Below, piece after piece: positions 45,374 through 55,032 of a stretch of 64,000 nt of DNA. Below the pieces are notes generated by a model. The model had not been told where the DNA came from. It saw only the letters and a list, made by a program, of their open reading frames with translations, and did not search any database. Source of the DNA: Halichondria panicea (taxonomy: Eukaryota; Porifera; Demospongiae; Suberitida; Halichondriidae); the NCBI RefSeq assembly GCF_963675165.1, contig NC_087386.1, forward strand, positions 4,842,169 through 4,906,168, written 5' to 3'. Within the stretch, counting starts at the first letter, position 1; every line of letters begins with the position of its first letter. The translations under genes were made by a program, and so were the position numbers.

Positions 45374-47221
45374 ATGGTTGATAGCAAAGCTGTGATAAAC
45401 TTGACTATAATAGCTGCCCTACTTCTCTTTTCCACAACACCTTCCGGAGCTAACCAACAGTTTTCTGAAAGTAGTACACGAACAAACACGAGTTGTCTGG
45501 TGGACACTGATTGTCCCATTTGGGCTGAATGCAACAAAACCAAATGTGTCTGCAAAGAAATGTTACGGAATCTCAGAACTGTACATTGCAAAGAAAATAA
45601 TCTACAGCTATCCGTTATCTCATGTCACTGTGTGACGTATGACAATAGGACTGATGAACTTTTTGAAGGAAAATGCAAAGAAAATTGTGGAAACGGTTAC
45701 AGCAAAAGTCAGTACCTTCCATTGCCAACAGATGTTTCCCAATTGAACCAGTTCATGTGTGAGGAGAAATGGAACAAAACAGGGAGACTGTGTGGGAGGT
45801 GTCTACCTGGACACTCTCCACTGGCTTATTCTTATGACATAAGGTGTGTGAAATGTCCTGAGGGGAACATAAATATCTGGAAGTATATTCTTGTGGCTTT
45901 TGGCCCTTCAACTATCTTTTATTTCGTTATTCTGATTTGCAGAATAAAGGCCACCTCGCTATATCTCCACGGATACCTTATCTTCAGTCAGATTATAACA
46001 GCCCCTCTTTTAGCTCATGCTGCTGCACAATTTTTAAAATCTCACCAAAATATACGGGTGCTATTTGGAACGGTCGAAACACTGTACTCAATGTGGAACC
46101 TAGATTTTTTCAGAGGCCTTTACCCCGACATTTGTCTTGATGTGTCCCCACTCACAGTTTTAGCTCTGGACTATGCAGTGGCTATCTACCCACTAGTGTT
46201 GACTGTTGTCTTTTACACATTGATCAAGCTACATGGTAGAAACTTTAGGACAGTAGTCATCTTGTGGATACCATTTCGTTACCTCTTTACTCGTTTTCGT
46301 AGAAACTGGGAAAGCAGAAGTACTGTAATAGATGCGTTCGCAACATTCTTTCAGCTCTCTTTTTTCAAAATGGCTTCGGTTTCAGTATACCTCCTAATCC
46401 CAGTCAAAGCTCACAGTCTCAACAATGGGAATACGACCTGGGTGGTGTACTTTGATGCAAGTATTGAATACTTTGGTACCGAACATTGTCCCTATGCTAT
46501 CTTAGCCATAATATGCTTTTCGATAACGCACATACCGATTTTGCTATTGCTGATTTATCAATTTAGCTGGTTTCAGAGATTGCTCAGCTGTCTACACATC
46601 CGTCATCCATTGCTACAAGAGGTCATGGAATCTTTTCAAAGTTGTTACACAAATGGCACTCAACCAGGAACCAAAGATCGTCGATGGTTTTCAGCTGTGT
46701 CATTTATTGCCCGCTATCTTGTACTGTTAACATACGCTTTGATAATGGAGTCATCATTTCTACCATCAGCAATAGCAATTATTATTTTCATCATGATGAT
46801 AACTGTTTTTGTCTTACCGTATAATAAGGACCATGCTAGTCATACTAAAATGGATATTGCATTTTGGGGACTTCTTGCAATTTTCTTCTGTTTCGACGAA
46901 AGCTCGATGTTCCATTCTCTGAAGTCACCACATTTAATTCAAGCCTCAGAAACAATAAGATCTCTTGTGTTGCTAATGCCAATGCTCTATTTTGTCTGCA
47001 TCCCCGCCTACTTGATACTACCTAGAATAAAGAAGAAAGTGAGAATGGTTGTCAATCGAATGAGAGCTTGGAGACGACAAGGCTATATGGGCATCGAAGG
47101 ATCCGATGACCCTGAGCCACATAGACTGAGCAACCCAGAGCAGTACAACAACGATAGTCTTTTGCCGCCGCTGATCAATCCAGGCAAGATGGCACTGAGT
47201 CTAGAGGTAGACACATACTAA
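45374..47221 (+). CDS. CRMT-8: Cys-rich ectodomain multi-transmembrane protein
   Basis: Intact 615-codon single exon. Signal peptide about 1-27 (VINLTIIAALLLFSTTPSGA). Ectodomain NTSCLVDTDCPIWAECN, CKENNLQLSVISCHC and the signature CEEKWNKTGRLCGRCLPGH. The membrane domain has YLHGYLIFSQIITAPLLAH, LDYAVAIYPLVLTV and a conserved loop MESFQSCYTNGTQPGTKDR. The tail has MRAWRRQGYMGIEG and PEPHRLSNPEQYNND. Its variable block is almost identical to the broken CRMT-7. The 3' flank contains several ATAATTAT runs. Function unknown. Confidence 0.9.
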   Translation: MVDSKAVINLTIIAALLLFSTTPSGANQQFSESSTRTNTSCLVDTDCPIWAECNKTKCVCKEMLRNLRTVHCKENNLQLSVISCHCVTYDNRTDELFEGKCKENCGNGYSKSQYLPLPTDVSQLNQFMCEEKWNKTGRLCGRCLPGHSPLAYSYDIRCVKCPEGNINIWKYILVAFGPSTIFYFVILICRIKATSLYLHGYLIFSQIITAPLLAHAAAQFLKSHQNIRVLFGTVETLYSMWNLDFFRGLYPDICLDVSPLTVLALDYAVAIYPLVLTVVFYTLIKLHGRNFRTVVILWIPFRYLFTRFRRNWESRSTVIDAFATFFQLSFFKMASVSVYLLIPVKAHSLNNGNTTWVVYFDASIEYFGTEHCPYAILAIICFSITHIPILLLLIYQFSWFQRLLSCLHIRHPLLQEVMESFQSCYTNGTQPGTKDRRWFSAVSFIARYLVLLTYALIMESSFLPSAIAIIIFIMMITVFVLPYNKDHASHTKMDIAFWGLLAIFFCFDESSMFHSLKSPHLIQASETIRSLVLLMPMLYFVCIPAYLILPRIKKKVRMVVNRMRAWRRQGYMGIEGSDDPEPHRLSNPEQYNNDSLLPPLINPGKMALSLEVDTY

Positions 47222-47964
47222 AAAACTGTAAAGATTGCCTAATGGAATACAGTAGCACTATATAATAATTATTATGTATGCTGTAATTATGCTATAATAA
47301 TATAATTATTATATATACACACTGTATACATAATAATTATACTCGCATATTATTACTTTTTGCTAAAATAACTTTACAAACTTTACTATTAGCAAACGAA
47401 ACTGATACAAAATGGCCGAAATGGTTTTTGTGCTCTTGTCTCTGCTCACTGACAGTTGAATATAGAATAGTGACCCATAACAAAATTTAACCTCTTCTCA
47501 AGTGAATCTAACACACGACACAGGTGACATGCAGCAACCTATGCAACATTACATAAACAGCCGAGTTATTCCTCTGGATACATCTACTTACTGTATGTAC
47601 TATCTGCTACACGAGTTGAAATCCCTGGCAAAACACCATTTGTTTACTACAGTGCCAAGCATTATTTTCTCTTATATAGCCCTGTGATACGGAAATATCC
47701 GTCTGTTATCAGACAAGTGTATGCAACAACACCTATAATTATAGCTGTAGATCTACCCAGTGTTGTTGTACAATACCCGTATATGTTTTAGCATGCTTAA
47801 ATAATATAAGCAGTGGGGGACTTTCAATTACCGGTACAGCCACATTTGTATACACACAATACTAAAAAAACAATACTGAAATAGCTATAAAATTGGTCAG
47901 ATTCAATAGAAAATTCAAAAAAAAAGAAAATTTTTGTTCACTATAGACACATTCATTTATAAAA
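47222..47964. other. Intergenic: CRMT-8 3' flank and CRMT-9 5' flank
   Basis: The 3' flank repeats phrases found after CRMT-7 (AACACACGACACAGGTGACA, CATCTACTTACTGTATGTAC). 47650-47722 is one degenerate copy of the 73-bp tandem unit, including GTCTGTTATCAGACAAGTG. TATAAAAT at 47886-47893 lies within the conserved ATAGCTATAAAATTGG. Confidence 0.7.
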
Positions 47965-49797
47965 ATGGTTGATAGCAAAACTGTGATAAATTTGACTATA
48001 GCTGCCCTACTTCTCTCTTCTACAAGGCCTTCTGCAGCTAACCAACAGTTTTCTGAAGGTAGTACACAAACAAACACGAGTTGTCTGGTGGACACTGATT
48101 GTCCCATTTGGGCTGAATGCAACAACACGAAATGTGTCTGCAAAATAAATCTGCAAAGTCTCAGAACTGTACTATGTGGAGAAAATCTACAACTATCTGT
48201 TATCAGATGCCACTGTCTGACATATGACAATAGGACTGATGAACTATTTGAAGGAAAATGCATTGAGAATTGTGAGAACGGTCGCAAAAGTGAGTACCTT
48301 CCGTTGCCAAAAGATGTTTCCCAATTGAACCAGTTTATGTGTGAGAAGAGATGGAACAGAACAGGACGACTGTGTGGGAGGTGTCTACCTGGACACTCTC
48401 CACTGGCTTACTCTTATGACATAAGGTGTGTGAAATGTCCTGAGGGGAACAAAAATATCTGGAAGTACATTCTAGTAGCTTTTGGCCCTACAACCATATT
48501 TTACTTTATTATTCTGATTGGCAGAATAAAGGCCAACTCACTATATCTCCATGGATATATTGTCTTCAGTCAGATCATAACAGCCCCCCCTTTTGCACAC
48601 GCTCTTTCCCAGTTTTTACAGTTTCATCAAAACTTACGGGTGCCATGGAAAACAATCGAGATACTGTACACAATGTGGAACCTAGATTTCTTTAGAGGCC
48701 TCTACCCTGACATTTGTCTTGATGTGTCCCCACTCACAGTCTTAGCTCTGGACTATGCAGTGGCGATCTACCCACTACTGTTGACTGTTATCTCCTACAT
48801 CTTGATCGAGCTACATGCTAGAAACTTCAGACTAGTGGTTAACTTGTGGAGACCATTTCACTACCTTTTTTCACGCTTCCGTAGAAGTTGGGAAAGCAAA
48901 ACTACTGTAATAGATGCGTTTGCAACATTCTTTCAGCTTTCATTTTTTAAATTGGCTTTGGTCTCAATAAACCTGTTAATCCCAGTCAAGGCCCACAGTC
49001 TCAATAATGGGAATACGACCTGGGTGGTGTATTACGATGCAAGTATTGAATACTTTGGCACCGAACATTGTCCCTACATTATCTTGGCCGTAATATGCTT
49101 TGTGATATTTGTGCTTTCACCAATTCTTCTATGTTTGATCTATCAGTTTTTTTGGTTTCAGAAATTGCTCAGCTGTCTACACATCCGTCATCCATTGCTA
49201 CGGGAGGTCATGGAATCCTTTCAAAGTTGTTACACAAATGGTACTCAAGGAACCAAAGATCGTCGATGGTTTTCAGCTGTGCCATATATTTCCTGCTATC
49301 TTTTATTATTAACATACGCATTCACACTTGAGTCAACATTCCTACCGCTAGCGATATCAATTATTATCTTCATCATGATGGCGACCATCCTTGTTCTACC
49401 ATACAAGAAACAACATGCTACTCATACAAAAATGGATATTATATTTTGGGGAATTCTCGCTATTTTTTTTTGCACTGACGAAAGCACAATGTTCGATTCT
49501 CTAAAACCACCACATTTACTCTTAGCATCACAAATACTGAGAATCGTAGTGTTATTAACTCCAATGATCTATATTATCTGCATTACGGTCTACTTAATAC
49601 TATCTAGAATCAGTAAAGTGAGAATGGTTGTCAACCGAGTAAGAACTTGGAGACGAGGCTATGAGAGCATTGAAGAATTCGATAACATTGAACCGCACAG
49701 ACTGATCAACCCAGAGCTGTACAATGAAGAGAGCCTATATACAGAACCATTGACATGCAGTAATTCAAGGCAAGATGGTGCTATAAGGTGTCTATAA
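47965..49797 (+). CDS. CRMT-9: Cys-rich ectodomain multi-transmembrane protein
   Basis: Intact 610-codon single exon; signal peptide VINLTIAALLLSSTRPSAA. Ectodomain CLVDTDCPIWAECNNTKC and IRCHCLTYDNRTDELFEGKC, with the signature CEKRWNRTGRLCGRCLPGH. The variable block FAHALSQFLQFHQNLRVPW differs from its neighbours. One loop is two residues shorter (NGTQGTKDR for NGTQPGTKDR). The tail is VRTWRRGYESIEEF with EPHRLINPELYNEE, matching the broken CRMT-5, so CRMT-5 and CRMT-9 share an origin at the 3' end. Function unknown. Confidence 0.9.
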   Translation: MVDSKTVINLTIAALLLSSTRPSAANQQFSEGSTQTNTSCLVDTDCPIWAECNNTKCVCKINLQSLRTVLCGENLQLSVIRCHCLTYDNRTDELFEGKCIENCENGRKSEYLPLPKDVSQLNQFMCEKRWNRTGRLCGRCLPGHSPLAYSYDIRCVKCPEGNKNIWKYILVAFGPTTIFYFIILIGRIKANSLYLHGYIVFSQIITAPPFAHALSQFLQFHQNLRVPWKTIEILYTMWNLDFFRGLYPDICLDVSPLTVLALDYAVAIYPLLLTVISYILIELHARNFRLVVNLWRPFHYLFSRFRRSWESKTTVIDAFATFFQLSFFKLALVSINLLIPVKAHSLNNGNTTWVVYYDASIEYFGTEHCPYIILAVICFVIFVLSPILLCLIYQFFWFQKLLSCLHIRHPLLREVMESFQSCYTNGTQGTKDRRWFSAVPYISCYLLLLTYAFTLESTFLPLAISIIIFIMMATILVLPYKKQHATHTKMDIIFWGILAIFFCTDESTMFDSLKPPHLLLASQILRIVVLLTPMIYIICITVYLILSRISKVRMVVNRVRTWRRGYESIEEFDNIEPHRLINPELYNEESLYTEPLTCSNSRQDGAIRCL

Positions 49798-51345
49798 ACT
49801 AGAATTAACTAATGCTATATACACATGCATATAGTATTACAGATAATGCTATATACACATGGCATAGTATTACAGAAAGGTCTAATCGTATTATAATTAT
49901 GGTTGAAAATCAAAATTTCCTCATAAAAGAATTGTTTATACTGACAACCCAAATTGAAAATAGAAATGGTGATAGCAACGTGATAGTAACACGATAGCAA
50001 CACTGTGACCTGTTTCGGCAAGGTACACAAAACAGTTTTCTGCAACTAAACACCAACACAAAAAAAACTGTGAAAACCAACACAGCAAGCGTTTATCATG
50101 TAATTATAGGCATATTTACTTTCAACTGTAACTAAACTGTGTAAAGAGAATGATGTCACTTCTGCTATTGCTCACAACACGACACGCTTGTGAATTTTAC
50201 ATTTGATATCTGGATTAAATTCCAAATAACGTAGCTTTATAGAGTTCTGCAGTTAGAGAAGTACATCTGTTTAGTCGCACATTGTACTATTAACTGCATG
50301 CAGCTGCATGTCCGGACATCTCACGTGTGCTATAATGATAGGATCTGTTTTATACCAGACAAGTTCTATTTTTGCTGTCAAAAATTCGATAATATCTAAC
50401 TTTTATCAAACTGAAAACTGCACAACACACTTTATTAGCAGCCTAAACTGTACAAAACAATCTAATTCCACAGTAATATCCACGGCTTGTGTATCATGTT
50501 ATTTAGTTCATTTGGTCAGGGGTATACTATTGATCAACAACGATGCGAAAGCGAGGTAGCTGGCAATACATGGCGAATATGTGGCACCTGCTCATGCTTC
50601 AATGTCCTTGCGTCTGGCCCCCACTAACGACCATAAATAATTTTGGAATGGTGCACTGGAGTGGGAAATATTATTGTTGCTAAAAATGATACCACAATGC
50701 TGTTCTCATGTAACAGTGCAGCTTTGCAGCTCTTTCCACACTCTTTCAGCCAAAAACAGCTAGTGCCCTAGGATTATACCAAACACGTTATTCTACGCAC
50801 GAGTTTAAAGAAACTTGTCGTAACTCGAGAACAAAGGTTGCATCGAAATCCAAGAAAAATGGTTATATATAAATTGCAACGATAACAGCATTATAACACA
50901 CACACACACAAACAGAATACCGCTGCTTCGTGTTTACACACCAACGCATGAGAAACCGAATGCAACATATAATAGAAAGTAATTATTGTTTGTGCATGAT
51001 GTTTTCACAGTAATGCAATTTCTCCCCGGGGCCAGTATAAAGCTCTCAAGGCTGCATGCATGTGTAATGTTTATCATAGTCATTATTATGTTTGGCATTC
51101 AACACATCTTACAGCGAAGTAAATTCCTAGATATAATCATGGTGCATGGGATTATTAACAAGTGGTATACTAGAGGAGGTGACATTTGTATTACAACTCT
51201 AAAAAAACAACTTGCACATTTTAAAAAGGACGTAGTACTTGGGTGTAAGAATAACAGAATGCTTAATATCTGACGTGGGGGCACGTACACGTACATATTC
51301 ACAAAACAACAGCTACTAATTTTTGTTCATGCAGTTTAGTTAAAA
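49798..51345. other. Intergenic between CRMT-9 and CRMT-10
   Basis: A two-copy tandem repeat (ATGCTATATACACATG...TAGTATTACAGA) lies at about 49811-49876. A partial dispersed repeat lies at about 50790-50900 (GTTATTCTACGCACGAG, AACTCGAGAACAAAG), followed by a short (AC)n. I see no supported gene. GACGTGGGGG at about 51271 resembles a phrase 5' of CRMT-7 (AAGACGTGGGGGATT), so it is part of the shared 5' flank. Confidence 0.55.
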
Positions 51346-53160
51346 ATGGTCAATACAAAAATAGTGATCAGTTTGATTATAGCTGCCTTATTTCTCTGTT
51401 CTACAAGGGCTTCAGCAGCTAACCAACAGTTTTCTGAAATAACAAACACGAGTTGTCTAGTGGACACTGATTGTCCCATTTGGGCTGAATGCAATAACAC
51501 GAAATGTGTCTGTAAAGAAATGTTACGGAATCTTAGAACTGTGCGTTGCAAAGAAAATAATCTACAACTATCCGTTATCTCATGTCACTGTGTGACGTAT
51601 GACAATAGGACTGATGAACTGTTTGAAGGAAAATGCATCGAGAATTGCGACAACGGAGTAGGCAAAAGTTACTTTCCATTGCCAACAGATATTACCCAAT
51701 TGAACCAGAACATGTGTGAGAAGAGATGGAACAGAACAGGAAGACTGTGTGGGAGGTGTCTACCTGGACACTCTCCACTGGCTTACTCTTACGACATGAG
51801 GTGTGTGAAATGCCCTGAGGGGAACACAAATATCTGGAAGTACATTCTTGTAGCTTTTGGCCCTTCAACCATCTTTTATTTCGTTATTCTGACTGGCAGA
51901 ATAAAGTCCACCTCGCTATATCTCCATGGATACCTTATCTTTAGCCAGATCATAACAGCCCCTATTTTAGCTCACGAGGTTATTCAGTTTTTGAAGACTC
52001 ACCAAAATATACAGGTTTTATTTGGAACGGTCGCAACACTGTACTCAATGTGGAACCTTGATTTCTTCAGAGACCTCTACCCTGATATTTGTCTTGATGT
52101 GTCCACACTCACAGTCATAGCTCTGGACTATGCAGTGGCGATCTATCCACTACTGTTGACTGTTGTCTCCTACATATTGATTGAGCTACATGATAGAAAC
52201 TTAAGACTAGTAGTTAACTTGTGGAAACCATTTCATTACCTCTTTTCACATTTTCGGAGAAACTGGGAAAGCAGAACTACTGTAATAGATGGGTTCGCAA
52301 CATTCTTTCAGCTTTCGTTTGTTAAAATACTTTCAGTATCAGTGTATCTCCTAATCCCAGTCAAAGTCTACAATCTCAATAATGGAAATGAGACCTGGGC
52401 AGTGTACTTTGATGCAAGCATTGAATACTTTGGTACCGAACATCGTCCCTATTCTATCTTGGCTATAACATGCTTAGTGGTAATCCATACACCAATTCTG
52501 CTATTGTTGATTTACCAGTTTCGTTGGTTTCAGAAATTACTCAGCTGTCTACACACAAATCATCAGTCGCTACGGGAGGTCATGGAATCCTTCCAAAGCT
52601 GTTACAAGAATGGCACTCAACCAGGAACCAAAGATCTTCGATGGTTTTCAGCTGTGCCTTTTATCGCCCGCTATATTGTACTCTTAACATACGCATTCAT
52701 ACTTGAGTCAACATTCCTACCGCTAGCGATATCAATTATCATCTTCATCATGATCATAACAGTTTGTATCCTACCATACAAGAAAGAACATCGTACTTAT
52801 ATCAAAATGGATATTGTATTTTGGGGAATTCTTGCACTTTTCTTCTGTTTTGACGAAACCATGACGTTCTCTTCTCTAAAATCAAGAGTTTTAATTCAAG
52901 TTTCACAATTCATGAGGTGTTTTATGTTAGCAATGCCAATGCTTTATTTGTTTTGCCTTCCCGGCTACTTGATACTACCTAAAAAAGTGAGAATGGTTGT
53001 CAATCGAATGAGAGCTTGGAGACGACAAGGCTATACGGGCATCGAAGGATCTGATGACCCTGAGCCACATAGACTGAGCAACCCAGAGCAGTACAACAAC
53101 GATACCCCTTTGCCACTGATCAATCCACTGATAAACCCAGGCAAGACAGCACTAAGGTAG
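51346..53160 (+). CDS. CRMT-10: Cys-rich ectodomain multi-transmembrane protein (mosaic copy)
   Basis: Intact 604-codon single exon. The signal peptide matches CRMT-7 (CSTRASAANQQFSEITNTSC). The ectodomain matches CRMT-8 (CKENNLQLSVISCHC). The late helix FILESTFLPLAISIIIFIM matches CRMT-5/9, and the tail (MRAWRRQGYTGIEG, RLSNPEQYNND) matches CRMT-7/8. The signature CEKRWNRTGRLCGRCLPGH is present. Three residues of the usual RIKKK linker are missing (LPKKVRMVV). This block-wise mixture suggests recombination or gene conversion among neighbours. The last intact plus-strand copy before the array inverts. Function unknown. Confidence 0.9.
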   Translation: MVNTKIVISLIIAALFLCSTRASAANQQFSEITNTSCLVDTDCPIWAECNNTKCVCKEMLRNLRTVRCKENNLQLSVISCHCVTYDNRTDELFEGKCIENCDNGVGKSYFPLPTDITQLNQNMCEKRWNRTGRLCGRCLPGHSPLAYSYDMRCVKCPEGNTNIWKYILVAFGPSTIFYFVILTGRIKSTSLYLHGYLIFSQIITAPILAHEVIQFLKTHQNIQVLFGTVATLYSMWNLDFFRDLYPDICLDVSTLTVIALDYAVAIYPLLLTVVSYILIELHDRNLRLVVNLWKPFHYLFSHFRRNWESRTTVIDGFATFFQLSFVKILSVSVYLLIPVKVYNLNNGNETWAVYFDASIEYFGTEHRPYSILAITCLVVIHTPILLLLIYQFRWFQKLLSCLHTNHQSLREVMESFQSCYKNGTQPGTKDLRWFSAVPFIARYIVLLTYAFILESTFLPLAISIIIFIMIITVCILPYKKEHRTYIKMDIVFWGILALFFCFDETMTFSSLKSRVLIQVSQFMRCFMLAMPMLYLFCLPGYLILPKKVRMVVNRMRAWRRQGYTGIEGSDDPEPHRLSNPEQYNNDTPLPLINPLINPGKTALR

Positions 53161-53562
53161 ACACAAACAAATACTAAATTCACCATTTACCCAATAATAA
53201 TTATAGTAAGACAGGATTGTATGGTATTAGCACTCCTGGTATTAGCACTCCATTGCTTATACTTATATATGCTATATTATCGCACACCCTTTTGTCAAAA
53301 AGACTATGGAACTAGAGCACTGAAGTGCAAACCCTCAGCTGGTGACATGATTATAAAGAAACCAGAATGCAGTGCATGTAGTGATGTATGACTGAGCTGT
53401 CTAGCACAGCAACTCAGGAGCAATAAAACTAAACCAGACTGGAGGCATGGAGAACAGAGTTTTAGTGGTACATGCATGAGGTGAACTAGGTCCTAGTCTA
53501 GGATCACAGCAGAGAAGTATGACTCTTGGATGGAGTAGGATCCCAGAGTCAGCTAACAGACA
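53161..53562. repeat. Dispersed repeat, copy b
   Basis: 53310-53470 matches 28640-28832 (ACTAGAGCACTGAAGTGCAA, ATGATTATAAAGAAACCAGA, GTCTAGCACAGCAACTCAGG). No gene; the short 3' UTR-like stretch of CRMT-10 precedes it. Confidence 0.8.
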
Positions 53563-55032
53563 ACAAACAAGTCACAATTCTAGCTTTCTATTGTAGTGAC
53601 CCTTTTCCACTGTTTTTGGTACGGGATCACTTCAGCTGTAAATACGGAGGATGAAGGCTATCCATTACAGCATGGATAGCCTTCATACAACAAGTTATTA
53701 GTTTTAATAGTGGCAAATTTTGATGTTGAAGCCTCGTTGTGTCGAATAAAAGCGAGCAAAAACTAAGAAGCTTGAACTTGCACGTTGGTAGCCTAGCCTC
53801 GATCCCAGGCCGAGTTTTCGCTTTTATAACGGTTAGGCTAACAACTGGGCCTGGTACTAGTTGTCTGCGCATGCGTCAAATTTTCATTGTATATTTGTGG
53901 TCGGCAAAAATATTTAATAAATCAATAATGGAAATTTGTACACAGAAAATGCAAAGAGTGAGTACACAAAAGATGCACATAGGGAGCTGCTTCACAAAGG
54001 CCTGGGGAGTTGCCAGTTGTGCTGCAGCACAATTACAGTGACCCAGGGCAACTTCAGGATGATTGAATGCCTTCAAATTACGTTTCAAAAAGATTTAGCA
54101 GGCTGCTGGACTTCTCTGATTCTAGGCCCCAACTCGTAACTCATTGCTTGAGAAAACGTAGATTCTCTTGATGTCTCTGAGCTACCCAGCAACGCTCGAA
54201 TGAGCAGGTCATACTCCAGTCCTGTGTCTGTGAGTATAGGACAATATTAAAAGAAACCAAAGACGGTTAAACCCTTACCTCAAACTGTCCAGTCTCGTCC
54301 GTTAGTATAGCCAAGAGGAGCACTGTTGGGATAGCTGGATATTAGCCATTGCTCCTGTACAGAGAAGTAGACATTTTAAATACATGTAGATCTATACATA
54401 TTAAATTTCTCGGTTATAGTGTCATTGTCGACGAGCTGATGATGGCAGCACCAAGTTCTCTAGCTCACACTCTTCACTTGATCCACCATATTAATAATGA
54501 AACTATAGTCTACCTACATTCTTGCCAAACATGAACAAGACTTGATAGCATAGCCGGCCATAGGGCCCACACAAAAATATCTGACCTTAACAAGCTTGAC
54601 AAAGCTTTATACCTCTTCCCTTGTTGACAATGTTGTTTAGTCTTCAGAATAAGCTTCAGAGAAGAGAGAAGCTTCAGCTAAGAGCCATTCCAATCGATTC
54701 CAATAATGATAAAACGGGAACTGACTTCTAGTACACGATAGTACACGAATATAAATGTCACGAAAGTGAACGAGAATATCCATTCGTCAGAATCTGACGA
54801 ACGATTGACGCATGCGCAGACAACTAGTACCAGGCCCAGTTGTTCGCCTAACCGTTATAAAAGCGAAAACTCGGCCTGGGATCGAGGCTAGCACGTTGGC
54901 AGCTAGCTAGCTAACTACACGCGGCCTTTATTCGAGGCACCCTCCGTATTTACAGCTGAAGTGATCCCGTACCAAAAACAGTGGAAAAGGGTCACTACAA
55001 TAGAAAGCTAGAATTGTGACTTGTTTGTTGGA
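53563..55032. repeat. Outer inverted repeat containing a nested MULE-like element
   Basis: Arms 53563-53650 and 54940-55032 are near-perfect reverse complements over about 88 bp (CAAACAAGTCACAATTCTAG ... CAGCTGTAAATACGGAGG). Near-identity implies that the structure is young. The left part also contains a hairpin GAAGGCTATCCA / TGGATAGCCTTC at 53655-53688. Confidence 0.85.
53789..54890. mobile_element. MULE-like element, long inverted repeats, 9-bp target duplication
   Basis: The 1,102-bp element begins TAGCCTAGCCTCGATCCC and ends GGGATCGAGGCTA. Arms of about 95 bp include GAGTTTTCGCTTTTATAACG and AACTGGGCCTGGTACTAGTT. The exact 9-bp target duplication GCACGTTGG is at 53780-53788 and 54891-54899. 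No transposase. On the minus strand there are two exon-like pieces separated by GTAAGG...CACAG (around 54345-54285 and 54225-54060), a possible captured host fragment that I cannot identify. Confidence 0.88.

Noticed and set aside
50308-50559. 83-codon ORF
   Set aside because: No recognisable domain, no start context and no second copy; insufficient support.
51099-51551. Minus-strand ORFs over CRMT 5' ends (also at 45364, 47862, 28995, 40126)
   Set aside because: Antisense shadows of the CRMT coding sequence that recur in each paralogue.
22001-53160. CRMT proteins as GPCRs
   Set aside because: They have about 8-9 hydrophobic segments, a different Cys layout and no 7TM motifs; NPxxY lies in the soluble tail, not in a helix.
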